Positions 9,521 to 21,249 of a stretch of DNA of 64,000 nt are shown here, piece after piece. Under the pieces are notes generated by a model. The model worked only from the letters and a program-made list of their open reading frames with translations. It ran no database searches and was not told the DNA's origin. The translations under genes were made by a program, and so were the position numbers. Source of the stretch: Aegilops tauschii subsp. strangulata (Eukaryota > Streptophyta > Magnoliopsida > Poales > Poaceae); contig NC_053036.3 in assembly GCF_002575655.3 (NCBI RefSeq), positions 650,215,387-650,279,386 of the forward strand, in the 5' to 3' direction. The first letter of the stretch is position 1. The number at the start of each line of letters is the position of its first letter.

Positions 9521-12500
9521 CTAGCATTTGAAATCAACTTCCACATGGTATTCTCCGGCTTTATTGATGACGTGGTCAAGAAAGAACCCCGCCAATTCCT
9601 CTTGAATTGCTTTCATGTGATCTTGTGGTAGGAGTTCATTCCGCATCTGCCACGTCTAATTTGAAGAAGGGGGTTAATACATATATATGAATGTAACTCA
9701 ACAGAAATGATGGTGTAATAAAATGAAATTGTGAATATTATTGCTTACGCACTTCATATTGTCTTTTAGAGTAGCCCCGCTTATTTTTCAAAGTCGCGTT
9801 GTACATGAACTCGCACACGTAGTATCCACAGTAATCATTTCCCTGTTCCTGCCACAAGCACTTTACGAGAAATAGAGGTCAATCAAACTGATAATGAAGC
9901 ATTATAAATGGCATTGATGAAAGTATAGCTATAGAATCAACGGGAGATGTGCGCAACTAGCTGGCTAGTAGTACTTACTTTCGGGTATGTATATCACAGC
10001 TCCTTCGGCAGTCCCGGAGCTTGTGCGGTGAACTGTTTCCAAACCCTGCAAGACAAAGAAAATAATTATTATTACTTGTTGAGATATCAGGAAATGAACA
10101 AAAAGTTGCCGATATGGTGCGATAATGATCGATTGAACTTACTTGTTGAGCAATTTAGTCATGTCCGCATAGGTTTCGGGATCTTTTCGTCTCGAGTCTA
10201 AGACGGTTACTAGTCCCCGCTCAAGCTTAATCTCCAGAAGAACATAGTGGAAGCTGCGCACGCATGCATAACTCATCAATTACATTACTATAACCTCGCT
10301 CGAGTAATAAGGGAAACCGAATATGCACACGACAGTAACACTCACTTGCCGTTGTAAGGAAAGAGTATGGTATCTTTGTTTTGATTTTTGATCAACGATT
10401 GTAGCAAGTTGGCCTCGGCCTCTTCGGCGTGCTTTTTAACCTGAATTTCATCTATGATATTTGTGTTAATGAACCCAATATCATACATTTCTTGTTTTCT
10501 GCACTCGACGATCTTCAATCTGCATAATATAGTGAGGATAATAGATTATAAATACATGCAATGAAAGAGCTGAGCTATATATAGAGACTTAATGACAGAA
10601 ATAGTACTTACAGACAGTAGCAAAAGACCGTTAATTTATCGAGGGCCTTTTGATTGAAGAACGTGAAGAACTCCTCAAATGGAACAGTCAACAGATCAGT
10701 TCCAACGAGGTCGTGCTCCTCTCCAATTCTCAGATACAAAGTATTTGTCCCCCCAGACTCTCTGCAGGTTTTCATGTACCAATTATGGAATCTTCGCATC
10801 ATCGTTGGTAGAGATTTTTTATCTTTGACGAGAGGCTTCCCGTACTCGTATCTGTGTTCGTCCACCTCCAAGAAATCATAATGTACATCGCTGGGCAGGT
10901 AATCTCCAGGATTGTTATAACCAGGCACCATCCGCCCGGAACATTAGCGACGATATGTTCGGACACCTGGAGCGGGGGGCATGATTGCTTTGCTTGTTCG
11001 CCAAGCTGGGCAATTTTTTTCCCAGCTGCTCATTCTTTTAACCTTTGATCACTGATAGTACTTCCCGACCGCACCGCTTCGAGATATGTCTTTTCAGTAA
11101 TGCGCTCATAGTTGGTTTTCAGCGGAGACTTTGGTGGTTTCCTCAGGGCATCAATAGTGCGCTTTGCTTTCACCGGATCTACCTTCTCCTCCGGAGGTGG
11201 ATGTCTCGCTACTTTCAACCCTTCAAAGAAGTCCTTCACTTCGGTCCGCACGATCTTCACGTTTTCCTCCTCAGTCATCTCGTACGGTAACTTCTCTAGA
11301 GGCTTGAGAGATGGACCGTATCTGTATTGCCTCCCGCCTCTGGCTGTACTGCTGGACGCTGGAGCAGACGGAGCGGCTACATCTGTCTTCTTTCATGCTT
11401 GCTTACGAGGCGGAGGAGAAGGACTATGACACGCCGGAGCAGCCGGGGCGGCGGCGGGTCTCTTCCGCCCTTGCTGGCGAGGCGGAGAAGGAGGAGGCTG
11501 CTGGCTGCTCGGGCGCGCCGGCGCAGGCGGAGAAGGAGGCGGAGTGCCGCCACGCGCCAGAGAAGGAGGCTGAGTGCCCTGATCGTCACTCGCCGGAGGA
11601 GGAGGCGGTGGAGGAGGCGGAGTGCCCTGACTCGCCGGAGGAGGAGGAGGAGGCGGACGCGTCCAGTTCGGAAGGTTGATGAACTCCTTCCGCCATAGGC
11701 ATGGAGTCTTCAGAGCAGAACCCAGCCGAGTCTCCCCTTCACCGGTAGGGTGGTCAAGCTGGAGGTCCTCAAATCCCTCCGTTATTTCGTCCACCGTCAC
11801 CCTAGCATATCCTTCTGGAATCGGACGACAGTAAAAAGTTGCGCCGGGTTCAGAAGGTCGAACTTGGCCGACAGCCACCTTGACTTTTAAGTTCTGGCAT
11901 TGCGTCATAAGGTGGCAACTCTGAGACTCCGTGATAAAATTCACGGGGTAGCTAGTAGGAGCCGTCAAGACATGCTCCGGCTGAAGCAGCTCGGTGGAAG
12001 CCACGCTGCTTCTCCGCTGAGATGGCGGGGTAGCTTCGGGGGAAGCTTCGGCAGTTTGTTTGCTGTGATTTGCTTCTCGTTCCTCTATCGCTTGTACCCT
12101 TGCGTGCAGCGCCTGCAGTTCGGTCTGCTGCACTTTCTTCCTCCTCTCCTGGCATTTGTAACCGCCTGCGTCCGGAAAACCAACCTTCCACGGAACGGAG
12201 CCTGGCATGCCTCGTGTCCGTTCAGGGTGCTCAGGATTCCCGAGGGCCATTGTGAGCTCGTCGTTCTCTCTGTCTGGAATGAACGTCCCTTGCTGCGCTG
12301 CATCAATATAGTGCTGAAGCCTCTTGACTGGTATTTCCAGTTGCTCGTCCGTCCAACGGCACTTCCCTGTTACAGGGTCCAAGGTTCTGCCAGCCCCGAA
12401 GAACCAAGTCCGGCAACGGTCTAGCCAGTTCATTGTCTCTGGTTCGATCCCTTTATCAAGCAGATCATTCTCAGCCTTGGCCCACTTAGGCCGGGCTCTG

Positions 12501-13414
12501 AGGTAGCCACCTGACCCCGTGCGATGGTGAAGCTTCTTCTTCGCAGCATTTTGCTTGTTTGTCGCCGACATCTTCTTACTCTTTTCCGATGTCTTGTGGG
12601 CCACAAAATGCGGGCCAGTGGTCTCTGATCTTCTCATATTTGCCGATGAATTCTGGTGTCTCTCCTTTGTCGACAAACTTATTCAGCTCTTTCCTCCACC
12701 TCCTGAATAGGTCTGCCATCTTCTTAAGAGCAAAAGACTTGATTAATTTCTCTTTAACTGGCTTCTCCGGATCCTCCTCTGGCGGTAGGGTGAAATTTGC
12801 CTTCAGCTCAGTCCAAAGATCATCTTTCTGCATATCATTGACATAAGACACCTCAGGGTCTTCTTTCTTAGTCTTATACCATTGGTGGATGCTGATCGGG
12901 ATCTTGTCCCTAACAAGAACCCCGCACTGAGCAGCAAATGCGTTCTTTGTACGGATGGGTTCAATCGGCTCGCCATCGCGCGCGATTGCTGTGATCTCAA
13001 ACCTTTCATCCAAGCTCAACTTTTTCTTCGGGCCTCGTCTCCTTACCGAAGTTGTGCTCGATCCGGAGGGCTAGAAAAAAGAAGAAAGACGAGAGTTGAT
13101 TAATATGTGTACATATACCAAAATAATGAATGCATCAATTAGCTAGTTAGCAAAGGCTTAAATAATATATATACCTGGCCGGACTCGGTTCGGTCACCGG
13201 AGCCGTCATCACGGTCTCCTTCTTGCACCGTCATTGGGTCACCGGAGCCATCATAATCATGTCTTTCCTCTTCCATTCTTCGATCATCGTAGCCTGCTTC
13301 TTCACCCTGTTCTTCCAGACCATCATTGTCGTTAAGACACGAGAAGATATCACCTCCGGCTAAGATTATGTCCCCCAACACCTCTTCTGCTTCCTCGTCT
13401 CGTATGTGCTCCAT
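9521..13414 (-). pseudogene. CACTA second gene: Ptta-like region, Pro-rich linker and Ulp1-like protease
   Basis: A multi-exon minus-strand gene. Exons I can place are 13414-13175 (acidic start MEHIRDEEAEEVL), 13070 to about 10612, 10519-10346, 10253-10143, 10045-9979, 9860-9753 and 9655-9521 (TAG), all with GT/AG borders. The long exon has GEPIEPIRTKNAF, a FRRWRKELN helix and GYARVTVDEITEGFEDLQ, then a polyproline tract. The small exons carry HYVLLEIKLERG, TVLDSRRKD and GNDYCGYYVCEF, matching the His, Asp and Cys boxes of C48 (Ulp1) proteases. Disabling changes are one extra T near 12604-12608, in-frame TGA at 11393 and 11030, a frameshift near 10940, and TGA at 9996-9994. The protein is thought to act in transposition with TNP2; the role of the protease part is unknown. 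Confidence 0.8.
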
Positions 13415-13453
13415 TGTTTCTGCAAATATTACAACATGACAATTATTACACAA

Positions 13454-15103
13454 ACATGACGACAGATGGATATATTAGTGGCAAACACGTAGAACTAGCT
13501 AGCTAATCACAGTAAGGAATCATATTAATTAGTGGCCTCGACGCTGCTTTTCTAGGGTTTGGGGTGGCCTCGACAACGCTTCAAGGGTTTGGGGTGGCCT
13601 CGAGAGAGTTTGTCGGTTAGGGGCGCGGCGGGAGGGGGTAGGAGACCGACATCGTTTTTTCTAGGGTTTGGGTGTCCTTGAGAGTTTTGGTCGAGCGAGA
13701 GGGTCGGGGGGTGCTCCCGCGGTATAAGTTATCACAGTCGAGAGGGGGTATATATATCGACCGCACCTCATGTCGAAGTTATCCGGGAGGGGGTATCGAC
13801 CCCCCCCCCTCATGTTGAATTCCCGAGAGAGTTAGGAACCGGAGGGGGACTCCTCCCCCTCATGTCTGATGAGTTTTTACTCCCTCCCTCCCATGAGACA
13901 TTCATCGAACAAACTTAATACGAGTTTTAACAGAAAACATTCATCAAACTAAATTACAACAGAAAAAATTTACTAACCTAAAATGCACAAAAATGCTCGA
14001 AGAAGAAGAAATAGACTAACCTAAAATGCACTAACAACAACTAACCTAAAATGCACTATAAATCAACTAACCTAAAATGCACTAGCCTAAATCAACTAAC
14101 TCAACATATGAAGAAGGAAATGCTATCGGAGAGGGGGTATATCGACCCCCCTCATGTATCCACATACATACATCTATACATACGTACATACATCCATCTA
14201 TGGATCATCATTGGAAAAAAATGCATCATCCATGGATCATCGTTTCTCATATATATCCATCTATAGCCACATACATATATAAATGGAAAAAATGCTATGA
14301 AAAAAATACATATATGAAAAAAATACATATACTTGGTAAATATTCTATGAACATCATTTCTCATATATATCAATGCATACATCCATGGATCATCATTGCT
14401 CATATATCCATAGTCATATATAAAAACTTTCTATATATGAACAAAAAACTTTCTACGAACAAAAAAACATTTTTGACATATATTTAGCATATTCTAAATT
14501 TTCCTAACTCTTTACAACCAGAAAAATTACTCCAACTTCATGACAGTACCCACACTCCATTTCACAAAAAACCTTCTGATCCATAGTTCAAATTTTTCAA
14601 ATTTCATTCAAAAATTCTGAAATTTCTGAAATTTTGAAATTTTGCCTCTCCTCTCCTTCTGCTCTTCTCTGCTTCTCCTCTCCTCTCCTTCTCTCCTTCT
14701 GCTCTTCAATGCGTCGGGGCCGGCGGCGACCATGGAGCAGGGGCAGAGCGCAAGAGGGGCGCTCGGGACCATGGGAAAGGGGGCGGCGGGGGGGCTCACT
14801 TTGAGGGCGGCAGCGATGGCTGGAGTCCGACGACGAGGACGGCGGGCTCAGGGCGGCGCGGGGCGCGGGCGACGAAGGGGGCGGCGACGACGTGGGGGCG
14901 GCGCGGGGCGCGGGCGACGACGACGTCGGGGCGGCGTGGGGCGCGGGGGACGTCGGGGCGGCGCGGCGACGGCGTCGGGGCGGCGCGGGGCGCGGGCGAC
15001 GACGGGGGCGGCGACGACGGGCGCGGGCGATGAAGACGAGGAGCAGGGCGTCGGGGCAGAGGGCGGCGTCGGCGACGGGGAGAATGAGGAAGCAGAGGCC
15101 TTT
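13454..15103. other. Non-coding middle of the CACTA element
   Basis: No gene is seen. It contains repeated 'gggtttggggtggcctcgac' blocks (13555-13610), at least four copies of 'actaacctaaaatgcac' (13970-14080), a 'catatatatccat'-rich AT tract (14150-14480), and a GC-rich minisatellite of 'ggcggcgcggggcgcgggcg' type (14850-15020). The long Arg/Pro/Ala frames on both strands at 14600-15330 are products of that minisatellite. Confidence 0.65.
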
Positions 15104-15215
15104 GGTCCCGGTTGGTGGCACCAACCGAGACTAAAGGGGGTATTAGTCCCGGTTGGTTTCACGAACCGGGACCAATGCCCCCCTTTAGTCCCGGTTGGTG
15201 GCACCAACCGGGACC
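15104..15215. repeat. Internal block of CACTA subterminal repeats
   Basis: Three hairpin-like pairs of 'tcccggttggt' with 'accaaccgggac' or variants, like those at the two ends, lie in the interior between the two main genes. No CACTA terminus is next to them. They may mark an old recombination between two elements or an internal regulatory site. Confidence 0.75.
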
Positions 15216-15746
15216 AAAGGCATCGTCCTGCTCGTGCCCAAATGTTTAGTCCCACCTCGCTAGTTGAGAGGGGCGCGCAGTGGTTTATAAGCCCCACTGC
15301 CGCACCCCTCTCGAGCTCCTCTCCATTGTAGGCTTACGGGCCTAATTGTCACTGCTATGCCTGATGGGCCTACTGGGCCTTCTGCGGGCCTGAATCCTGG
15401 CCCATGGTAGGGTTTCTAGTCGTATTCAGGCCGTGGGGGCCCAGTAGGTGGCACTTTTTTGTTTTTTGTTTTCTTTGTTGCTTTATTTATTTTATTTTGT
15501 TTCTACTTACAACAAAATACTTATTCTTGCTATTTTTATTTATTTTATTAAAGTTTATTTTTAATTATTTTTCTTTTAGGTCACAAAAATTATAAACTTT
15601 CTATTAGTGCCATTAGTTTTCAAATTTGAATAGTTAAAATTACTGTGTTTAAAATTGAAAGTATTGGGTACCCTGCAAGCGTGCGTGAGACCAAGAATAT
15701 CCATCCCTGCATATTATTGGGTAGCCCCCAAGCGTGCCTTTTCCTA

Positions 15747-18227
15747 TTAGTCTCCCCTCATACCGCGATTAGGGAGACCTATCTTCTTAAGGCCCGGAAT
15801 GAAGTCAACACAAAACCCAATGACATCCTCTGTTTGGTGGCCCATGGAGATGCTTCCTTCTGGCCTAGCGCAGTTACAGACATATTTCTTTAGGACTCCC
15901 ATGAACCTCTCAAAGGGGTACATATTGTGTAGAAATACGGGGCCCAGAATGACAATCTCGTCAACTAGATGAACTAGGACGTGCGTCATGATATTGAAGA
16001 AGGATGGTGGGAACACCAGCTCGAAACTGACAAGACATTGCGCCACATCACTCCTTAGCGTTGGTATGATTTCTGGATCGATTACCTTCTGAGAGATTGC
16101 ATTGAGGAATGCACATAGCTTCACAATGGCTAATCTGACGTTTTCCGGTAGAAGCCCCCTCAATGCAACCGGAAGCAGTTGCGTCATAATCATGTGGCAG
16201 TCATGAGACTTTAGGTTGATGAACTTTTTCTCTGGCATATTTATTATTCCCTTTATATTCGACGAGAAGCCAGTCGGGACCTTCATACTAAGCAGGCATT
16301 CAAAGAAGATTTCCTTCTCTTCTTTAGTAAGAGCGTAGCTGGCAGGACCTTCATACTGCTTTGGAGGCATGCCGTCTTTTTCGTGCAAACGTTGCAGGTC
16401 CTCCCGTGCCTCAGGTGTATCTTTTGTCTTCCCATACACGCCCAAGAAGCCTAGCAGGTTCACGCAAAGGTTCTTCGTCACGTGCATCACGTCGATCGAA
16501 GAGCGGACCTCTAGGTATTTCCAGTAGGGTAGGTCCCAAAATATAGATTTCTTCTTCCACATGGGTGCGTGTGCCTCAACGTCATTCAGAACAGCTAGTC
16601 CGCCGGGACCCTTTCCAAAGATTACGTGTAAATCATTGACCATAGCAAGTACGTGATCACCGGTACGCATGGCGGGATTCTTCCGGTGATCTGCCTCGCC
16701 TTTGAAATGCTTGCCTTTCTTTCGACATTGATGGTTGGTCGGAAGAAATCGACGATGGCCCAGGTACGCATTCTTCCTGCAGCTTCCCAGGTATATACTT
16801 TCAGTGTTATCTAAACAGTGCGTGCCTGCGTGGTATCCCTGGTTTGTCTGTCCTGAAAGGTTACCGAGAGCGGGCCAATCGTTGATGGTCACGAACAGCA
16901 ACGCCTTTAGGTCAAATTCCTCCTGTTTGTGCTCATCCCACGTACGTACACCGTTTCCATTCCACAGCTGTAAAAGTTCTTCAACTAATGGCCTTAGGTA
17001 CACATCAATGTCGTTGCCGGGTTGCTTAGGGCCTTGGATGAGAACTGGCATCATAATGAACTTTCGCTTCATGCACATCCAAGGAGGAAGGTTATACATA
17101 CATAGAGTCACGAGCCAGGTGTTGTGATTGCTGCTCTGCTCCCCGAAAGGATTAATGCCATCCGCGCTTAAAGCAAACCATACGTTACTTGGGTCACTTG
17201 CAAACTCATCCCAGTACTTTCTCTTGATTTTTCTCCACTGCGACCCGTCAGCAGGTGCTCTCAACTTCCCGTCTTTCTTACGGTCCTCACTGTGCCATCG
17301 CATCAACTTGGCATGCTCTCCGTTTCTGAACAGACGTTTCAACCATGGTATTATAGGAGCATACCACATCACCTTAGCAGGAACCCTCTTCCTGGGGCGC
17401 TCGCCGTCAACATCACCAGGGTCATCTCATCTGATCTTATACCGTAATGCACCGCATACCGGGCATGCGTTCAGATCCTTGTACGCACCGCGGTAGAGGA
17501 TGCAGTCATTAGGGCATGCATGTATCTTCTGCACCTCCAATCCTAGAGGGCATACGACCTTCTTTGCTGCGTATGTACTGTCGGGCAATTCGTTATCCTT
17601 TGGAAGCTTCTTCTTCAATATTTCCAGTAGCTTCTCAAATCCTTTGTCAGCCACAGCATTCTCTGCCTTCCACTGCAGCAATTCCAGTACGGTACCGAGC
17701 TTTGTGTTGCCATCTTCGCAATTGGGGTACAACCCTTTTTTTTGATCCTCTAACATGCGATCGAACTTCAGCTTCTCCTTTTGACTTTCGCATTGCGTCC
17801 TTGCATCGACAATGACCCGGCAGAGATCATCATCATCGGGCACATCGTCTGGTTCATCTTGATCTTCAGCAGCTTCACCCGTTGCAGCATCATCGTGCAC
17901 ATCGTCTGGTTCCTCTTGATGTCCAGTAGCATCACCGTATTCAGGGGGCACATAGTTGTCATCGTACTCTTCTTCTTCGCCGTCTTCCATCATAACCCCT
18001 ATTTCTCCATGCCTCATCCAAACATTATAGTGTGGCATGAAACCCTTGTAAAGCAGGTGGGTGTGAAGGATTTTCTGGTCAGAGTAAGACTTCGTATTCC
18101 CACATATAGGGCATGGGCAACACATAAAACCATTCTGCTTGTTTGCCTCAGCCACTTCGAGAAAATCATGCACGCCCTTAATGTACTCGGAGGTGTGTCT
18201 GTCACCGTACATCCATTGCCGGTTCAT
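15747..18227 (-). pseudogene. TNP2-type CACTA transposase, disabled
   Basis: One reading frame begins MNRQWMYGDRHT at 18227 and reaches 15747, broken by a single in-frame TGA at 17429-17427 (after ALRYKIR), probably CGA to TGA. The N-terminal part has the CPCPICGNTKSYS zinc-binding-like box of the transposase-associated domain, an acidic linker, then a CPNDCILYRG box. After the stop come WYAPIIPWLKRLF, FALSADGINPFGEQSS, WLVTLCMYNLPPWMC and HDCHMIMTQLLPVALRG, the usual landmarks of the Transposase_21 (TNP2) family and its C-terminal extension. Near 15760 the frame shifts: EGRL-like sequence continues in another frame, so the end is lost. The protein would cut and join CACTA ends. Confidence 0.9.
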
Positions 18228-18408
18228 CTGCGTGCATTATATATAATTAAGTGTGTCAAAAACCATTACAGAACATCATGAATAGATAATTAAGTGACCA
18301 AATTAATAGAAGTTCATCATCACATTAAAACCAAAGTACATACATAGTTCTCATCTAACAACATAAAGCTCTCCAGAGCATCTAAATTAATTAAACCATA
18401 CATTGAAA

Positions 18409-18852
18409 CTATGTAAAACATTTCAATGCGAAAACAAATGCGATCATAATCGCAACCAAGGTAACAATTGATCCAACGGCATAATGATACCAAGCCTCGG
18501 TATGAATGGAATATTTTCTAATCTTTCTAATATTGAAGCGCATTGCATCCATCTTGATCTTGTGATCATCGACGACATCCGCAACATGCAACTCCAATAT
18601 CATCTTCTCCTCCTCAATTTTTTTATTTTTTCCTTCAAGAAATTGTTTTCTTCTTCAACTAAATTTAACCTCTCGACAATAGGGTCGGTTGGAATTTCCG
18701 GTTCACATACCTCCTAGATAAATAAAATCTATGTCACGTTGGTCGGCATAATTTTCATAAACAATAAATGAAGCAATAGTTATAAAGATAATATATACCA
18801 CATCCGAATCATAGACAGGACGAGGGCCGACGGGGGCGGATACCAAAACCAT
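18409..18852 (-). pseudogene. Small CACTA-borne gene with coiled coil and membrane helix
   Basis: Exon 1, 18852-18799, begins MVLVSAPVGPRPVYD and ends at a GT donor. Exon 2 starts at 18713 after an AG acceptor and reads EVCEPEIPTDPIVERLN and LVEEENNFLKEKIKK, a short coiled coil. A lost A in an A-run near 18622-18628 shifts the frame. The continuing frame (from 18603) reads MILELHVADVV and ends at 18409 in a hydrophobic stretch, AVGSIVTLVAIMIAFVFAL, a clear membrane helix. It lies upstream of TNP2 on the same strand. I recall similar short ORFs in other Triticeae CACTA elements, but know no function. Confidence 0.55.
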
Positions 18853-19253
18853 CGCACTATATAATAACAAGCAATAAAATAGTAAGAAAATTAGACAAGT
18901 ATATATCTCTAAAGCAAGAATTTTTTTTCTTTCAGAAAGAAGATAAGAACAAGAGGCTCACCACGGTGGTGCCGGCGACGAGATCGGCGCGGGCGATCGA
19001 CGACAGTGAAGACGGGGACGGGGCGTGACGGGCCGTTAATATAAACCTAGGCAAATCTCGGGAAAAATAGAGTTCGGAGGTCGTGCTTCGAGAGGAGAAA
19101 GCTTAACTAGTGTGGCTCGGGCAGTTCATCGAACACCACATGTGCATAGGAGGTGAGCTAGAGCACCACAAAGCCCTCCCCTCCCCGTCCAGAGAAAAAC
19201 AGAGCAGTGGAGTGCTCTGCTCGCGGGCGAGGGGTATATATAGGCACCTCAAT

Positions 19254-19525
19254 GGTCCCAGTTCGTGGCACGAACCGGGACTAAAGGGCAGCCTGTTGTC
19301 CCGCTTCAAGCCACCAACTGGGACCAATGTTGGTGGGCCAGGAGCCAGGCCCATTGGTCCCGGTTCGTCCCACCAACCGGGACCAATAGTCCAGACGAAC
19401 CGGGACCAATGGCCCACGTGGCCCGGCCGGCCCCCTGGGCTCACGAACCGGGACCAATGCCCCCATGGGTCCCGGTTCTAGACTGAACCGGGACTAATGG
19501 GCTGAACCGGCCTGGACCAAAGCCC
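19254..19525. repeat. CACTA subterminal repeats, right
   Basis: At least six copies of 'gaaccgggac' or the inverse 'gtcccggttc' in alternating orientation, just inside the 3' terminus. Confidence 0.82.
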
Positions 19526-19636
19526 CCTTTTCTACTAGTGATTCCCTACATACAAGCAGTTTTACAACACCGTCAGGTTTAACTATTGGCCAGAAATTGA
19601 AGAGTTGAATTAGATATAATAAGGGATGTGATGTAC

Positions 19637-19699
19637 CTGCTCGTTGCGCATGCTACTCTTGCAAGCTGCGATTGTCCGTTTACGCAAGCTCGATGCCAT
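19637..19699 (-). pseudogene. Possible first exon of the interrupted minus-strand gene
   Basis: Exactly 21 codons from ATG at 19699 (MASSLRKRTIAACKSS) to a GT donor at 19636. A GC-rich leader lies upstream, toward 19860. It points toward the CACTA insertion and toward the fragment at 8928-8692. The gene is not recognised with certainty. Confidence 0.3.
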
Positions 19700-20429
19700 G
19701 CCCGTGCAGCCGCCGCTGCCTCCCACGCAGGCTACACCCAGGGTTGGATCTTCATCTTCTTGTCCTTCCGTCCGCTTGAAGCCCGGCGACCGCCCTCCAA
19801 CGAGGGCGCGAGGAAGTGCTGTGTCGGTTTGTCCAGCGGCGGCTAGGTTAGGAGCGAACCAGACTAGAGGCTGGAGCGAATGAATTGGGATTTTCTTCTG
19901 CCGATCGATATGGTAGGCACTCGTTTGGGCCGCGATCCTGCTATAGGGCCTGCCTTGCACTTATGTTATTGGCCCATCCAAATTGAAACATTTTTCTTCA
20001 TTTTTTACATTGCCTGCTCGTGCGTTGGGACGAACAAAACTAGTGTGGGCCAACCTGGACGACTCAAACTAGGTGCACACGTTCCAGCCACCTGAGGTGG
20101 CCGCCCATACCAGCCCCTATGGTGGCGTCGCCCCTTTTTGCGTGTATGATTGGATAGTGAAAAATATTCCAGTGGCGCTTTTGATTTACCCACATAATGG
20201 TTGAATTGCTTGTTTCTATGAACTGAGTTTGCCAATAATGTGAAGGATGCCAGTCTTTTCATCCTATTGTAGATTGCTTAGATCTCGATATGCCAAAAGT
20301 AATCGCATGAAATATACAGTAAAATCCAGTGTGATGTGTGTGGCTACAACTAGTCTGACTACACGTCCTCATATAACATATCAAGGACGCACCATCTTAC
20401 CAGATTAACCATTCGACTTACCCATGCAG

Positions 20430-21246
20430 TGTGGGAAGAAAGAAGTATTGGGACTTCGTATCCAAGCAATTGATGCCATGGACTCCTTCGTACAACCTTG
20501 TAAGTGAAAAAGAAGTTGCAGTGTGCCTGTACAAAGAACTAGCGTAAGTTCAGTTACCTGCTTCTCAGAATTTTAGTTAGCCACTTATTGCAAAATTGTT
20601 CAATTACGTTGCTTGGCTTAATTTAGTTTGCTACTGATTACATAATGCCACAGCCTGTTAATCATATTGTAGACTGCACCTATCTATGTGTTTGATACTT
20701 GCTGTTAAGAATTACCTGTTTGCCTTAACTTAAATATCTACTTGTTTGTTTAACTGCTTTGCTGCTGCAACAGCGGGTTACAATGATGTTAATAACTACT
20801 TTTCAGCATCCAACTGAATCTCTTTAATTCTTTGTTTGTTTAACTGGTTTGCTGTTATAACTTCCAGTTGAGATGTTTTGCTAACTTCAACTTTTCTGAA
20901 TCCAATCAGAACTTTAATGGCAAAACAGGTTAGCCCAAGATCAAAGAGCGAGGTCCCCATGGACGTTGCATCATCCCACAGTAGTGGCACCGGCCCAATC
21001 GTGCATTATGAATTGCCAACTGCTGATGCTCTAGAGGCTAAACTAGTGGTAGAAAGAGATTCTGCTTCTGCACTTAGAGATGAAGTTGACATGTTGAGGA
21101 AGCAAACAGCACAATCACAAGCAGTACTCAAGACAACCATTAAATATTTGGTGGATTTCAAAACGAAGCAAGCTGAGACTGACCTGATTGTTAAGGTCCT
21201 GAAGGAAAAAAGGAAATTAAATTCCTACTTGGTAAATCATAGGTGA
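20430..21246 (+). pseudogene. Ptta/En/Spm-like gene family, set B (two exons)
   Basis: Exon 20430-20543 (114 nt) is open and reads KYWDFVSKQLMPWTPSYNL and ends AVCLYKELA at a GTAAG donor. It is the partner of 8015-8128. Exon 20929-21246 starts after 'aaacag' and reads VSPRSKSEVPMD, then a coiled-coil tail (VVERDSASALRDEVDMLRK) to a TAG stop. The tail matches the end of set C (AERHSATQLRLEVLSLRK). Middle exons found in set C are absent, so this is a partial or rearranged copy. It may belong to the same original gene as set A, split by the insertion at 8183-20140. Confidence 0.5.
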
Positions 21247-21249
21247 AAT

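Larger units (their letters stand above)
8942..19540 (-). mobile_element. Complete CACTA (En/Spm) DNA transposon, 10.6 kb
   Basis: Starts CACTAGTAGAAAA at 8942 and ends with the inverse 'ttttctactagtg' at 19540. The three bases ATT occur on both sides (8939-8941 and 19541-19543), the 3-bp target duplication expected of CACTA elements. Both ends carry short inverted subterminal repeats built on 'ggtcccggtt' and 'aaccgggacc'. The coding strand is minus, with in order a small two-exon gene (18852-18409), a TNP2-type transposase (18227-15747) and a second gene with a Ptta-like region and a Ulp1-like protease region (13414-9521). All are disabled, so the copy can move only if proteins are supplied in trans. 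Confidence 0.93.
8183..20140. mobile_element. Possible hAT-like shell around the CACTA element
   Basis: 'cagtggctgatccacg' at 8183 resembles the CAGTGGCGGATC-type ends of plant hAT elements, and a related end is seen at 59805. The 11-mer 'cgtgtatgatt' occurs just outside it on the left (8166-8176) and again at 20141-20151, as if DNA had been inserted between. The interior outside the CACTA carries minus-strand exons that could be the N-terminus of a hAT/TTF-type protein. A matching inverted right end is not clear, so boundaries and class are tentative. Confidence 0.3.

Noticed and set aside
11311..11698. Long plus-strand Glu/Arg-rich frames
   Set aside because: They are the complement of the polyproline tract of the minus-strand CACTA gene.
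15104..15215. Regularly spaced short repeats, as in a CRISPR array
   Set aside because: These are inverted subterminal motifs of a CACTA in a plant genome; there are no unique equal-length spacers.
14597..15331. Arg/Gly-rich frames of 150-230 codons on both strands
   Set aside because: Produced by a GC-rich minisatellite inside the CACTA; all frames are open at once and no domain is seen.
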